Source of the DNA: Spirochaetota bacterium
GTDB taxonomy: Bacteria > Spirochaetota > UBA4802 > JAFGJZ01
Reading direction: 5' to 3'
DNA length: 64,000 nucleotides
NCBI GenBank assembly: GCA_027858855.1
Contig: JAQIBV010000008.1
Location: 62,001-126,000 of the forward strand
The notes beneath the pieces were generated by a model, which worked only from the letters and a program-made list of their open reading frames with translations, ran no database searches and was not told the DNA's origin. The translations under genes were made by a program, and so were the position numbers. Positions 16,356 through 25,040 of the stretch are shown here, one piece after another (the first letter of the stretch is position 1; each line of letters begins with the position of its first letter).

Positions 16356-18401
16356 ATGATGAAGGAGTTATCTGCAATACTACCCGATTATGAAATTATT
16401 CCTGGGTTTCTTTTTGGAGTTAACGGAATTTCCTCGTTTATGCCCTACTTTGTGTTGATTACACTGTCTGTTGCCTGTGTTATTGTCTGTATAGAGTTTT
16501 TTTATCGACGTTCTCTGTGGCGACTTGCCCGTAATCATGGAAAAACCGGATCAATATTTTCTCATATAATTAATTTTTTTAAAATAGTAGTGTTTGGAAA
16601 AGTACCGGCAACCAGGTTTTATGCTCATGCCTTTAAACTGTTTCTTTTCTGTGGTCTGCTGATCTGTTTTTTGGCTGTTATGGCCTTCAGTATTGATTTT
16701 CTGATTGTACATCCCCTGACAAATAACCATTTTCTGAAAGGAGTATACTATCTTATATGGATATTTGCTCTGAATTGTGCGGGAGTGCTACTTTTTATCT
16801 CGCTATTGATAACTGTTTATATTCGTATTATAGTACGTCCCAGATATATGACAATCTACAGAAAAGACACTATTACGATTATTCTATTTTCTGTTTTACT
16901 GATATCCGCCGCCATTGGTAACGCTTTGAGAGTTTTGCTTATAGGACGGCCACAGTACGAATCATGGTCTTTTATAGGTTATTATCTTGCGCCGGTTTTT
17001 GGGCAAACAGATCCGGTACATATTGAATTTCTTTATGGTGTAGTCTGGTTTCTCTTCATGGGAGCTTTGGTTGCTCTTATCCTTATAGTAATTGGTAAGC
17101 GGAGGGCTTTTTCTCTCTTTTCACCACTTCATGTCATTCTTTCTGTTCACGATTCTGAGGTGTGTACTTTTTATGTTCCGGTCACGGAAGAAAAAACCAG
17201 TGATACAGGTTTCGGATGGAGTGATGTCTCTGATTTCAGTGAACCTCTGTTACGCAGTACAGATGCCTGTACCGGGTGTGGAAAATGCGACGAAAAATGC
17301 CCTGCGGTTATTGCAGAACTGCCTCTGTCTCCACAAGCCTTGATCAAAAAACTTAATCATTCCCTGGATACAGCATGTTCCTCTCGGAAAAGACTCTTTG
17401 CAGAAAGTGTTTCGGTTGAGGAGATATTCTCCTGTTATGATTGTGGGTTATGTGCAGAAGTCTGTCCTTCCGGTGTAAACCCTCTTGCTGTAATTATCGG
17501 TTTAAAGCGCCACTTCGTTCTTGAAAAGGGTGAAATGCCATCACATGTATCTCAGCTTTACCGTAATATTGAGTACACATCAAACATGAATGGCAGTTGT
17601 CTTCCTCGTAGGTGCAGCCGTGTTGATGGTTTGCCACTTGTTTCGGAGTCGAATGATTATGAATATCTACTTTATGTGGGGTGTAATTACTCCTTTGACA
17701 AAAATAAGCAGCAAACTCTCAAATTTATCGTTAAGTTGTTTTTGTCTCATGGCATCAGGGTTGCAATCTTGGGCGATGAAGAGGTCTGCTGCGGAGACGC
17801 AGTTGTTAGAACCGGTAACAGCGCTCTTTTTGAGCAGTTAGCTGAAAAGAATCTCGCTCTTTTCAATAAATACGGTGTGAAAAAAATGATCACCCTCTGT
17901 GCGCACGGATATAATGTTTTCAAAAACGAATACCCTCGAATAGCATCGATTAAAGGCGCTGAAATGCCAGAAGTAGTTCACTATACTGAAATAATAAAAA
18001 AACTGATTACAGATGGATTAGTTGTTTATAAGCGAAATGTTAATAAGAATATTGTTTTTCACGACTCCTGTTTTCTTGGGCGTTTTAATAATTTTTACAA
18101 GACCCATCGCTTTATTCTGGATTCTATACCCGGAGTGCATCTTCTTGAAATGCGGCGTACCGGTTGTACAGCAACCTGTTGTGGTGCTTCTGGTGCAGTG
18201 AATATAGAAAAAAAACGGTTGGCATACAAGTTGGGAGAATTCAGGGCGATGGAGGGGTATTCTAGCGGGGCACATGTGATTGCGGTGGCCTGTCCCTTTT
18301 GTCTGGATAGTATTTCAGAAGGAGTAAGAGATATAAATCAGCAGGGTATTATTGTTCTTAATATTGCTGATATTCTCGCATTATCACTGGAACAGGATTA
18401 A
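16356..18401 (+). CDS. Membrane Hdr-like Fe-S oxidoreductase
   Basis: The 681-residue protein fuses a membrane part to a cytoplasmic redox part. Residues 20-260 hold five hydrophobic helices, like the b-type cytochrome subunit of nitrate reductase gamma/HdrE/DsrM. Then come two [4Fe-4S] sites (CTGCGKCDEKCP and CYDCGLCAEVCPSG) and two CCG domains (EVCCGDAVVRTGN; CTATCCGASGA...CPFC), as in HdrD/DsrK. In the first CCG domain the last motif reads CAHG, so one ligand cysteine is missing. Such fusions pass electrons between menaquinol and a soluble thiol or ferredoxin. It overlaps the next gene by one base (TAATG). Confidence 0.8.
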   Translation: MMKELSAILPDYEIIPGFLFGVNGISSFMPYFVLITLSVACVIVCIEFFYRRSLWRLARNHGKTGSIFSHIINFFKIVVFGKVPATRFYAHAFKLFLFCGLLICFLAVMAFSIDFLIVHPLTNNHFLKGVYYLIWIFALNCAGVLLFISLLITVYIRIIVRPRYMTIYRKDTITIILFSVLLISAAIGNALRVLLIGRPQYESWSFIGYYLAPVFGQTDPVHIEFLYGVVWFLFMGALVALILIVIGKRRAFSLFSPLHVILSVHDSEVCTFYVPVTEEKTSDTGFGWSDVSDFSEPLLRSTDACTGCGKCDEKCPAVIAELPLSPQALIKKLNHSLDTACSSRKRLFAESVSVEEIFSCYDCGLCAEVCPSGVNPLAVIIGLKRHFVLEKGEMPSHVSQLYRNIEYTSNMNGSCLPRRCSRVDGLPLVSESNDYEYLLYVGCNYSFDKNKQQTLKFIVKLFLSHGIRVAILGDEEVCCGDAVVRTGNSALFEQLAEKNLALFNKYGVKKMITLCAHGYNVFKNEYPRIASIKGAEMPEVVHYTEIIKKLITDGLVVYKRNVNKNIVFHDSCFLGRFNNFYKTHRFILDSIPGVHLLEMRRTGCTATCCGASGAVNIEKKRLAYKLGEFRAMEGYSSGAHVIAVACPFCLDSISEGVRDINQQGIIVLNIADILALSLEQD

Positions 18402-19264
18402 TGAATAAGAATATTGACCTTATCTATTTTTCAGGTACGGGCAATAGCAGGGAAGTTGCTACAGAACTTGCCGACGTATTAGAGAATTGTTCTGTTCGAC
18501 TTTTTGATGGAGCCATTGTGCTTAAAAACAGTAGTTATACGCCTGTAGCACAGGGCGTTACTGGTCTTGTTTTCCCTCTATATTTTGGAGCTGCTCCAAA
18601 ATCGGTTTTCCTTTTTCTGGAAAAATGTTTTAAAGCTGGTTCTTTGCATCTGTTTCTTATTGTGACAAATGGATTGCCCTACAGATTTTTTATTCAAAGT
18701 GTTAATCCCCTTATACATGTAATTGAAAAAAAAGGGGGTAATGTTTTTGCCGTATATCAGGTTGCAATGCCAATACAAATGTCAGGGTTTTTTGAATATC
18801 CGGACGTGTTTTCAAACCGTCTTCTTCATGAGATGAAAAGAAGAGTGAAAAAAATTGGAAGTTATGTTGTTCGTGGGCGATCATTTCCTTATAAGCTAAC
18901 TATGGCGGGTTCGGCATTCAGCCGTTTGGGTCAATTTGTGCAGTTATTATTACGAATGTATGGCTTAGGGCTTGAAGTAACCGGAGCATGTGAACAATGC
19001 GGTCTTTGTATCCGGGGGTGCCCCGTATCCGCCATTGTTATGGACAGGGGAGTACGTTTCAGTTCAGGCTGTATTCTCTGCATGCGATGTATCTGTTCCT
19101 GTCCCGTTTCAGCTATTAAGCCCCGGCGTCTCAAGCGGTTCTTTTCGTATCCTCTCTATAAGCTTTCTTCAGAAAGCAGAATGGAGGATAACAATTCTAA
19201 AATATCCAGAAAATGGAGTTTTTTCGAGAAAACCATCTCTGGATATTTCAATGAAGATTTATAA
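18401..19264 (+). CDS. EFR1-type flavodoxin-ferredoxin protein
   Basis: The 287-residue protein begins with a flavodoxin fold (LIYFSGTGNSREVATELAD, the FMN phosphate loop) and ends with two [4Fe-4S] sites (CEQCGLCIRGCPVSAI; CILCMRCICSCPVSAI). This EFR1 architecture is common in anaerobes and shuttles electrons. Translation is coupled to the upstream membrane Fe-S oxidoreductase (TAATG overlap), so the two proteins likely exchange electrons. Its 3' end overlaps the convergent hemerythrin-like gene by 6 bp, and the last codons lie inside an 11-bp inverted repeat. Confidence 0.83.
   Translation: MNKNIDLIYFSGTGNSREVATELADVLENCSVRLFDGAIVLKNSSYTPVAQGVTGLVFPLYFGAAPKSVFLFLEKCFKAGSLHLFLIVTNGLPYRFFIQSVNPLIHVIEKKGGNVFAVYQVAMPIQMSGFFEYPDVFSNRLLHEMKRRVKKIGSYVVRGRSFPYKLTMAGSAFSRLGQFVQLLLRMYGLGLEVTGACEQCGLCIRGCPVSAIVMDRGVRFSSGCILCMRCICSCPVSAIKPRRLKRFFSYPLYKLSSESRMEDNNSKISRKWSFFEKTISGYFNEDL
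19200..19248. repeat. Inverted repeat at the convergent gene ends
   Basis: AAATATCCAGA (19200-19210) and TCTGGATATTT (19238-19248) are exact reverse complements with a 27-bp loop. They lie in the last codons of the EFR1 gene just before the overlap with the hemerythrin-like gene and could serve as a two-way terminator. Confidence 0.45.
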
Positions 19265-19663
19265 CTTCTCAAATTCTGCAAACAGAATTTTCTCTTCAGC
19301 CTCAATTCTTTTTTGAAGAGCGTTAACCAAACGAGCATAATCGGCATTAAAGTCCTGGTGTTCGGTTGTCTCGCGGTATTTTTTGAAAAAGTTTTCCACA
19401 AAAACGGTTATGTCTTTCATCTCATCCTGAAATTTCTGAGCTGTCTGATTATATGAGCTGGAAAAGACATTGTTAAAAAACTCATCACTATAAATTGTAT
19501 GATCTTCATGATCAAGATGGCTTTCAAACAGCTTTTTGGCTCTTATGACGGCCTCTTTCCATTCAGACGACGCTATACCGTTTCCGCTATAGGCATTTTT
19601 CAAAATTTCCAGAATTTCTTTATGTTCCTGTTTTAGTTTTTTAATAGTATTCTGTTTTTTCAA
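19259..19663 (-). CDS. Hemerythrin-like (HHE) protein
   Basis: The 134-residue helical protein has the His/Glu spacing of hemerythrin HHE domains: LKQEHKEILEIL near the N-terminus, HLDHEDHTIYSDEF in the middle and a third helix with ARLVNALQKRIEAEEKIL. Such di-iron proteins bind O2 or NO or repair Fe-S clusters. Start is a TTG with AAGGAG seven bases upstream. It follows the ferredoxin gene by 26 bp on the same strand and may share its FNR-like promoter. The canonical metal-ligand set is not fully certain. Confidence 0.7.
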   Translation of the reverse strand: MKKQNTIKKLKQEHKEILEILKNAYSGNGIASSEWKEAVIRAKKLFESHLDHEDHTIYSDEFFNNVFSSSYNQTAQKFQDEMKDITVFVENFFKKYRETTEHQDFNADYARLVNALQKRIEAEEKILFAEFEKL

Positions 19664-19689
19664 TTTTTACTCCTTTCAGTTTATCAAAT

Positions 19690-20502
19690 TTAATGCAAGG
19701 TTCCATCAATTCCGACTACAATTTTTCTGTAGGGTATTGTTTTTTTAGCGAGTTCAAGGGCCTGTTTAGTAATGATTTCTGTACCCATACAGCATGGCAC
19801 CTCCATGACTGCCACTGTAACCGATTTAATGCTGTTGTTTCGAAATAATTCAGCAAGTTTATCGATATATCGGTCGTTGCTATGATCTAGTTTGGGACAT
19901 AAAGTGATTACTTTGTGCCCCTTAAGCAGATCAGAATGAAAGTTCCCGTAAGCATAAGGTACACAATCTGCTGAAATAAGTAGGTCACAGTCATTAAAAT
20001 ACGAAGCACCGGGATTGATAAGATGAAGTTGTACCGGCCACTGCCGTAACTCTGAAGATGAAGCAGCCGTTTCAGAGCTTTGAGCCGTTGATGGTGAAAT
20101 AGTTTGAGTCTTGCATCCAGGGCATGAGTCTACCGGTTTGCTTTTATACTCAGGAATGGTGATGTTCTGTTTTTTTAGTGTTTCAAGAGCTTCAGAAAGA
20201 AAGCCAGTTTCTCCATGTGAATGCAGGTGGTTCAGGTGTTCGCGTATTGTGGACTCACCTTTTGGTATAATCTGCTCAAGAAGCACGCGGGTTTCATTAT
20301 AAGGTTCAGCTTCCCGCTCTTCTATACTGATTGCTCCAACAGGACAATGGCCCATACATGCGCCAAGGCCGTCACAAAAAAGATCACTTATCAGGCGTGC
20401 TTTTCCGTCAATCAGCTTCAGGGCGCCCTCAGGGCAGTCCGGGATGCACTCTCCACAGCCGTTACATAGGTTTTCATCAATTTTTATTATTTTTCGTTTC
20501 AT
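19690..20502 (-). CDS. Two-cluster ferredoxin-domain protein
   Basis: About 270 residues. Residues 8-70 hold two [4Fe-4S] motifs (CNGCGECIPDCPEGA; CDGLGACMGHCPVGAI, where the second Cys of the second site is replaced by Leu-Gly spacing). The C-terminal half has a CPGCKTQ motif and the segment ADCVPYAYGNFHSDLLKG followed by TLCPKLDH and EVPCCMG, a family found in anaerobes. I start at the ATG at 20500-20502 behind a GGAGGA site; an upstream in-frame start lacks one. An FNR-like box lies at 20553-20566. The enzyme partner is unknown. Confidence 0.78.
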   Translation of the reverse strand: MKRKIIKIDENLCNGCGECIPDCPEGALKLIDGKARLISDLFCDGLGACMGHCPVGAISIEEREAEPYNETRVLLEQIIPKGESTIREHLNHLHSHGETGFLSEALETLKKQNITIPEYKSKPVDSCPGCKTQTISPSTAQSSETAASSSELRQWPVQLHLINPGASYFNDCDLLISADCVPYAYGNFHSDLLKGHKVITLCPKLDHSNDRYIDKLAELFRNNSIKSVTVAVMEVPCCMGTEIITKQALELAKKTIPYRKIVVGIDGTLH

Positions 20503-20525
20503 TTTCTCCTCCGTTACGGTCATAA

Positions 20526-20566
20526 ATATAACAGAAGAGACAATGAAACGATTTGATTCAGGTCAA
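20526..20566 (-). promoter_or_regulatory. FNR/CRP-type site with -10 box before the ferredoxin gene
   Basis: Minus strand reads TTGACCTGAATCAA (20566-20553), 9 of 10 to the FNR core TTGAT-N4-ATCAA. A TTATAT-like -10 lies at 20531-20526. The implied start near 20518 puts the box centre at about -41.5, the class II activator position. Confidence 0.65.
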
Positions 20567-20580
20567 GCTACTAAGAAAAA

Positions 20581-21402
20581 TCAGTCTTTTTTATAGAATT
20601 TTTTTATTCCTACAATAAAAAGAATACCGCCGATTATCATGGCTAAACACAATATCTGTCCCATCGAAAGAAATTTATAGATAAAACCAAGATGAGCGTC
20701 AGGCTCGCGGAAAAATTCGATAAAAAATCTAAAAAAGCCATAACCAATGAAATAAAGAGGAAGCATCAGATATTTCACATGCTTATTTTTGCGAATAAAC
20801 CATAGAATAAGAAAGAGCACAATTCCTTCAAAAAAAGCTTCGTAAAGCTGAGAAGGATGGCGTAAATTTGATGGATCACGAGGGAAGTACATACCAATAG
20901 GTGACGTTGTAACTCTGCCAAACAGTTCGCCATTTATAAAGTTTCCCAAGCGGCCGAAGGTGTACCCAATGGCCAGTGTCGGTGCGACGAGGTCTGTAAC
21001 TTCCAAGAAGGCAGTTTTATATTTTTTTGTGTAAAAGAATGTGGCGAGTGCTGCACCAATTGCGCCCCCATGGTACGACATCCCTCGAAAACCGGTAAAT
21101 GTGAATCCGTTTTCGAATTTAAAAGGCAGCAGTATCTGAAAAGGATGTGAAATAAAATAACCAAAATCATAAAATAGAACATAACCTATACGTGCCCCCA
21201 GCAGCATTCCAATAACACCCCAGACGTACATAGTTTCGATATCTTCCTTTTTATACGGAAAGTTTTCATTTTTTATGCGATAGTGTGTTAAAAAATATGA
21301 GAGAGAGATGGCTACGATGTACATTAGGCCATAGTAGTGAACGGAGAATGATCCAATTGAAAAAATAACCGGATCAATGTGTGATGGTAAATTTTGCCAC
21401 AT
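20581..21402 (-). CDS. lgt: Prolipoprotein diacylglyceryl transferase
   Basis: The 273-residue multi-helix inner-membrane enzyme carries the Lgt signature GRLGNFINGELFGRVT and the conserved MSYHGGAIGAAL region. It transfers diacylglycerol from phosphatidylglycerol to the lipobox Cys of prolipoproteins, the first step in making the many lipoproteins encoded in this window. It lies upstream of the ferredoxin gene on the same strand, 78 bp away, which has its own promoter. Confidence 0.95.
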   Translation of the reverse strand: MWQNLPSHIDPVIFSIGSFSVHYYGLMYIVAISLSYFLTHYRIKNENFPYKKEDIETMYVWGVIGMLLGARIGYVLFYDFGYFISHPFQILLPFKFENGFTFTGFRGMSYHGGAIGAALATFFYTKKYKTAFLEVTDLVAPTLAIGYTFGRLGNFINGELFGRVTTSPIGMYFPRDPSNLRHPSQLYEAFFEGIVLFLILWFIRKNKHVKYLMLPLYFIGYGFFRFFIEFFREPDAHLGFIYKFLSMGQILCLAMIIGGILFIVGIKKFYKKD

Positions 21403-21687
21403 AGCGGTTTCCTTTGAGGTAGTATATTTAATTGAACAGATAGAGACCTTTTCTCTGTTGTCAAGATAACTTTACTAAATTAATTCTGGATTATGTCAAT
21501 AAAGTCTGATTAACAGGGAAACCCTACAAAACTTAGTGTGTAAACGCTGTTTTTGCCGTCAGATGGCTGCAGTCCGGCTTAAAAGCTAAAAAATATGTTG
21601 ATTAATATTGACCAATGAAATGATTTGTAAAAAGACTATTAAAAAAATACCTTCCGCCCTGGTCGCGGAAATTGAAAAGAGGAAATT
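21403..21687. promoter_or_regulatory. Divergent region between lgt and tpiA
   Basis: No gene is seen in these 285 bp. TTGACC at 21610-21615 before tpiA could be a -35, but a convincing -10 at the right distance is not visible. A ribosome site (aaaagagg) precedes tpiA. Confidence 0.3.
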
Positions 21688-22440
21688 ATGTCAAGAAGAG
21701 TGATTATTTCAGGTAACTGGAAAATGTATAATACTACAGCCGAGGCAAAAGAGCTTGTTGAGGGGCTTCTTGCTGGGGTAAAAGACCTTGGTGAGAAAGA
21801 GATGCTTATTTTCCCACCGTCGATTCACCTGAAAGAGGTTGTGGCTCAGTGTGAGGGCAGTAAAATCCAGGTCGGTGCTCAGAATATGTATTTTAAAGAA
21901 GAGGGTGCTTTTACCGGTGAGATCTCTCCTACAATGGTAAAAGATGCCGGTGCAGATTATATTCTTATTGCTCACTCTGAAAGACGACATGTCTTTGGAG
22001 AAACAGATGAGCTAATAAATGACAAAGTCAAGGCAGCTTTTTTATACGATCTTAAGCCTGTATTGTGCATCGGTGAGCTTCTAGAAGATTATGAGGCAGG
22101 TAAATCAAAAGAAGTTTGTCGAAACCAACTGGTTGAAGATCTGAAAGGCATTTCTGCAGAACAGATGAAACAGATGGTTATAGCGTATGAGCCTGTCTGG
22201 GCGATAGGTACGGGTAAAGTTGCGACTCCTGAAATTGCAGAATCAATTCACATGAGTATTCGCGAAGTGCTTAAAGAGCTATATTCAGAAGAGATTGCAG
22301 AACTGGTTCCTGTTCTGTATGGTGGATCAGTTAAACCTGATAATGCGGCCGGTCTTCTTGTTAAGCCGAACATCGATGGCGTTCTTGTTGGTGGAGCTTG
22401 TCTTAAGGCGGACTCTTTTCTTGGAATTGCAAACGCGTAA
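21688..22440 (+). CDS. tpiA: Triose-phosphate isomerase
   Basis: The 250-residue TIM-barrel enzyme shows SGNWKMYNT (catalytic Lys), AHSERRHVFGETD (catalytic His) and AYEPVWAIGTGKVAT (catalytic Glu), and the phosphate loop YGGSVKPDNA. It interconverts dihydroxyacetone phosphate and glyceraldehyde 3-phosphate. tpiA followed by secG is a common order in bacteria. Confidence 0.97.
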   Translation: MSRRVIISGNWKMYNTTAEAKELVEGLLAGVKDLGEKEMLIFPPSIHLKEVVAQCEGSKIQVGAQNMYFKEEGAFTGEISPTMVKDAGADYILIAHSERRHVFGETDELINDKVKAAFLYDLKPVLCIGELLEDYEAGKSKEVCRNQLVEDLKGISAEQMKQMVIAYEPVWAIGTGKVATPEIAESIHMSIREVLKELYSEEIAELVPVLYGGSVKPDNAAGLLVKPNIDGVLVGGACLKADSFLGIANA

Positions 22441-22448
22441 GTAATGAT

Positions 22449-22474
22449 TGTCCGGTTTAATTATCAGCCGGACA
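22449..22474 (+). terminator. Hairpin between tpiA and secG
   Basis: TGTCCGG (22449-22455) pairs with CCGGACA (22468-22474), followed by a T-rich stretch (tgctgttgttttcttt). Probably a terminator or attenuator. Confidence 0.65.
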
Positions 22475-22520
22475 TGCTGTTGTTTTCTTTATATCAGGTA
22501 TATTAAGTAAGGATTGAATT

Positions 22521-22832
22521 ATGGGTATTTTAATAACTGTTTTAACTGTTTTTTTTGTAATAATATGTCTTCTAATAATTTTACTGGTTCTTCTTCAGTC
22601 TGACCGTTCTTCGGGAATGGGGATAATTGGTGGTTCCAGCCAATCAACTTTCGGTTCATCCACAGCAGATGTGGTAACCAAGATTACCGGTTTTCTTGTG
22701 GCTCTTTTCCTTATAGTTGCTCTGGCTTTGGCCGGTCTGAATTCTTTTTCCAGAGGTTCCTCAAAAGAGGCTCTTGAAAAGGGAACTATTTCTGCTGATA
22801 GCGACACAACAGAATCCGGAAGCAGCGAGTAG
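22521..22832 (+). CDS. secG: Preprotein translocase subunit SecG
   Basis: The 103-residue protein has the SecG pattern: TM helix at residues 3-24, the loop LLVLLQSDRSSGMGIIGGSSQSTFGSS-like region and a second TM near 52-72, then a polar acidic tail. It is the accessory third subunit of the SecYEG channel. It opens the envelope block of the window. Confidence 0.9.
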   Translation: MGILITVLTVFFVIICLLIILLVLLQSDRSSGMGIIGGSSQSTFGSSTADVVTKITGFLVALFLIVALALAGLNSFSRGSSKEALEKGTISADSDTTESGSSE

Positions 22833-22840
22833 ATTTGTAT

Positions 22841-22861
22841 GGGTCATAATTATCATGACCC
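22841..22861 (+). terminator. Hairpin after secG
   Basis: GGGTCAT (22841-22847) and ATGACCC (22855-22861) form a 7-bp stem, followed by tctcttc. It sits just before the barrel gene, so it may act as an attenuator. Confidence 0.5.
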
Positions 22862-22876
22862 TCTCTTCGGGGACTT

Positions 22877-24418
22877 ATGAAATTCCGGATAATTACAACT
22901 ACCATTCTTTTATTGAGCTTTTCACTATTTGCTCAATCTTACCGTGATCCTATTGATGAGTTACTCTTTTTTTCTGATGAAACAACTGATAGTGCTTTGG
23001 AGGATGACTCTTCCAAGAGCAACAAGGATGATGAGTCAGGAAAACTGGATAAGGCAAATCTTGATATGCAGGTTGTTTACGGTCAGTACAACAACATGCT
23101 CTCTACAATAAATCTTTCTCAGGAACGGGGTGGCTTCGCTTATATATTGAAGTCAAATTATAAACGGTCTAATGACTACGGATACAAAGACACCGTTTAT
23201 AATAACTCTAGTTATTTTGAGAATCTTCTTGAGTTCACTGGGAATGTCTCCTTTTCTGACAGGTTCTCCTCTATTTTTACGGTTGGTGTTGAAAACGATT
23301 CACGCGGTATGTTTGACAAATTGGATTACTCACGAGAGGAGAAGGATAAGGTAACCTTCTATTCTAAAAACACCAGAAAATTTTCCCAAAATTATGAGGC
23401 CTATGTTGCTTTTGATGCCGCTTTTTACAAGCACCGTCTTGAAGGTCGTGATGACGAAGCAGAGCCTGTACGTAACTATCTGACTCGTTATGCGGGAGAG
23501 GTAGGAGGCGAATATATCTGGTCTTCATCGAACCGCATCAGTTATATGGTGCAGGGGTCTCAGTACAACTACTCTGAACAGGGTATAGGTGATGATCGTT
23601 TTGTACATGGTCAGATTGTTGACGATTTTAAAATTACTGGCCTCTTTGGCGCCAATGTCGGTATAAATACTGCCTGGAGCAAAGATTCGGGTCTTTTTGC
23701 CTGGGATTTGGGTGGAATGCCCCTTCCGCTGATGCCTATTGCGGGTGTTACATTTTACGGGAATGATTATTATACTGTTTACACCAACTATCGCTACACT
23801 CTTGAGTCATTCCGTCCTGAAGAGTATTACTATTCACTTAACTACATATCTCCTACATATAATCTTCCACCGGCTCGTGTTCATTACGCAGATATTCAGC
23901 TTGATGTTATGGTGCGTAGTGCGTTTACTCTCAAGAGTATATTCTCTTTTGAAAATTCTGATAATTTTTACAATTATCTACCATCTGAAAACAGTGATAA
24001 TCTGCTGACTGCTCACGCCGTAGAGGCTGAGGTTGTATCTTTTTCTACAGATCTGGATCTGAATATAATTGGCAAAACTCTTAGGCTTCTGGGAAGCTAC
24101 CAGTTTAAAAGCTTTCATGCTAAAGAGAACATCACTTATTTGCCGTCAAATACCTATACCCTCGGACTGCGTTATGAGGGTGATTTACTGAAAGTTGACT
24201 GGACTAATAATTTTCTGGGAGAAGTCTATGTCGACCCAGAAGACAACAGGACTCTTGATAATTCAACAATGGGTTATCTTGATATTCAGTTTAAAACTAT
24301 AGAGAGTTTCTATGCCTACCTGCGGCTAGAAAATCTTTACAATTCACGCTATTATATACGTGATGGTTATCCGGAAGCAGGTCTTACCGTGCTTTTCGGT
24401 TTAAGAATAATTTTATAA
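22877..24418 (+). CDS. Outer-membrane beta-barrel protein (TonB-receptor-like barrel)
   Basis: The 513-residue protein has a signal peptide ending FAQ near residue 20 and an acidic linker (residues 25-60). From about residue 65 on it is built of alternating strands rich in Tyr and Asn, and its end (ENLYNSRYYIRDGYPEAG then LTVLFGLRIIL) closely matches the last strands of TonB-dependent receptors. No plug domain or TonB box is evident, so it may be a plug-less barrel. It lies directly before exbB and exbD, which energise such receptors. Confidence 0.65.
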   Translation: MKFRIITTTILLLSFSLFAQSYRDPIDELLFFSDETTDSALEDDSSKSNKDDESGKLDKANLDMQVVYGQYNNMLSTINLSQERGGFAYILKSNYKRSNDYGYKDTVYNNSSYFENLLEFTGNVSFSDRFSSIFTVGVENDSRGMFDKLDYSREEKDKVTFYSKNTRKFSQNYEAYVAFDAAFYKHRLEGRDDEAEPVRNYLTRYAGEVGGEYIWSSSNRISYMVQGSQYNYSEQGIGDDRFVHGQIVDDFKITGLFGANVGINTAWSKDSGLFAWDLGGMPLPLMPIAGVTFYGNDYYTVYTNYRYTLESFRPEEYYYSLNYISPTYNLPPARVHYADIQLDVMVRSAFTLKSIFSFENSDNFYNYLPSENSDNLLTAHAVEAEVVSFSTDLDLNIIGKTLRLLGSYQFKSFHAKENITYLPSNTYTLGLRYEGDLLKVDWTNNFLGEVYVDPEDNRTLDNSTMGYLDIQFKTIESFYAYLRLENLYNSRYYIRDGYPEAGLTVLFGLRIIL

Positions 24419-24428
24419 ATGAGGAAAT

Positions 24429-25040
24429 ATGGAATCGGGAATTATTTTATCGCTGCTTATTTCAATACCTACCTGGGTAATGCTCTTTCCGATAGGGATA
24501 TGTTCGCTTCTGCTGGTAACGGTTTTTATCGAGCGTTTAATATTTTTCAAAGTTTATTCTCGTAACGTAGCAGTAACAGTAAAAAGCAGCATTATGCTTT
24601 ATCTTGGCGGAAGCCATAAAGATGCCATCTCGATATTAAAAGCTGACTCTACTTCTGTTTCCAGGGTTATTTTGTCGATTATCGAGGCTCGCAATTCCCG
24701 GGATCGCGAAAAGGTGATAAATGAGGGCGTACATGTTATTACAAATAAAATTGAAAGATTTTCAGGGTTGGTATCAACTATCTCTACTATTTCGCCAATG
24801 TTCGGCCTTTTAGGTACTGTAACTGGAATGATGAAGTCCTTTAATGCGCTTGCTAAGAGCTCACAAGAGGCACAGAACCTGTTAGCAAATGGAATTGCTG
24901 AAGCATTGGTTACAACAGCAACAGGCCTTCTCGTTGCCATACCTGCTGTTATATTCTATAACTATATGGTGGCACGATCATCGCAGCTGCTTAATGACCT
25001 GGAAGTTATGTTGAATTCTATTACTGATACAGGCAAATGA
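24429..25040 (+). CDS. ExbB/TolQ-type proton channel protein
   Basis: The 203-residue protein has three TM helices (about 15-38, 115-140 and 150-180) and the MotA/TolQ/ExbB motif LVSTISTISPMFGLLGTVTGM followed by the ANGIAEALVTTATGLLVAIPAV helix. It forms the proton channel with the ExbD-like product of the next gene, overlapping it by four bases. Whether it serves a TonB or Tol system cannot be told; no tonB, tolA or tolB is adjacent. Confidence 0.88.
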   Translation: MESGIILSLLISIPTWVMLFPIGICSLLLVTVFIERLIFFKVYSRNVAVTVKSSIMLYLGGSHKDAISILKADSTSVSRVILSIIEARNSRDREKVINEGVHVITNKIERFSGLVSTISTISPMFGLLGTVTGMMKSFNALAKSSQEAQNLLANGIAEALVTTATGLLVAIPAVIFYNYMVARSSQLLNDLEVMLNSITDTGK

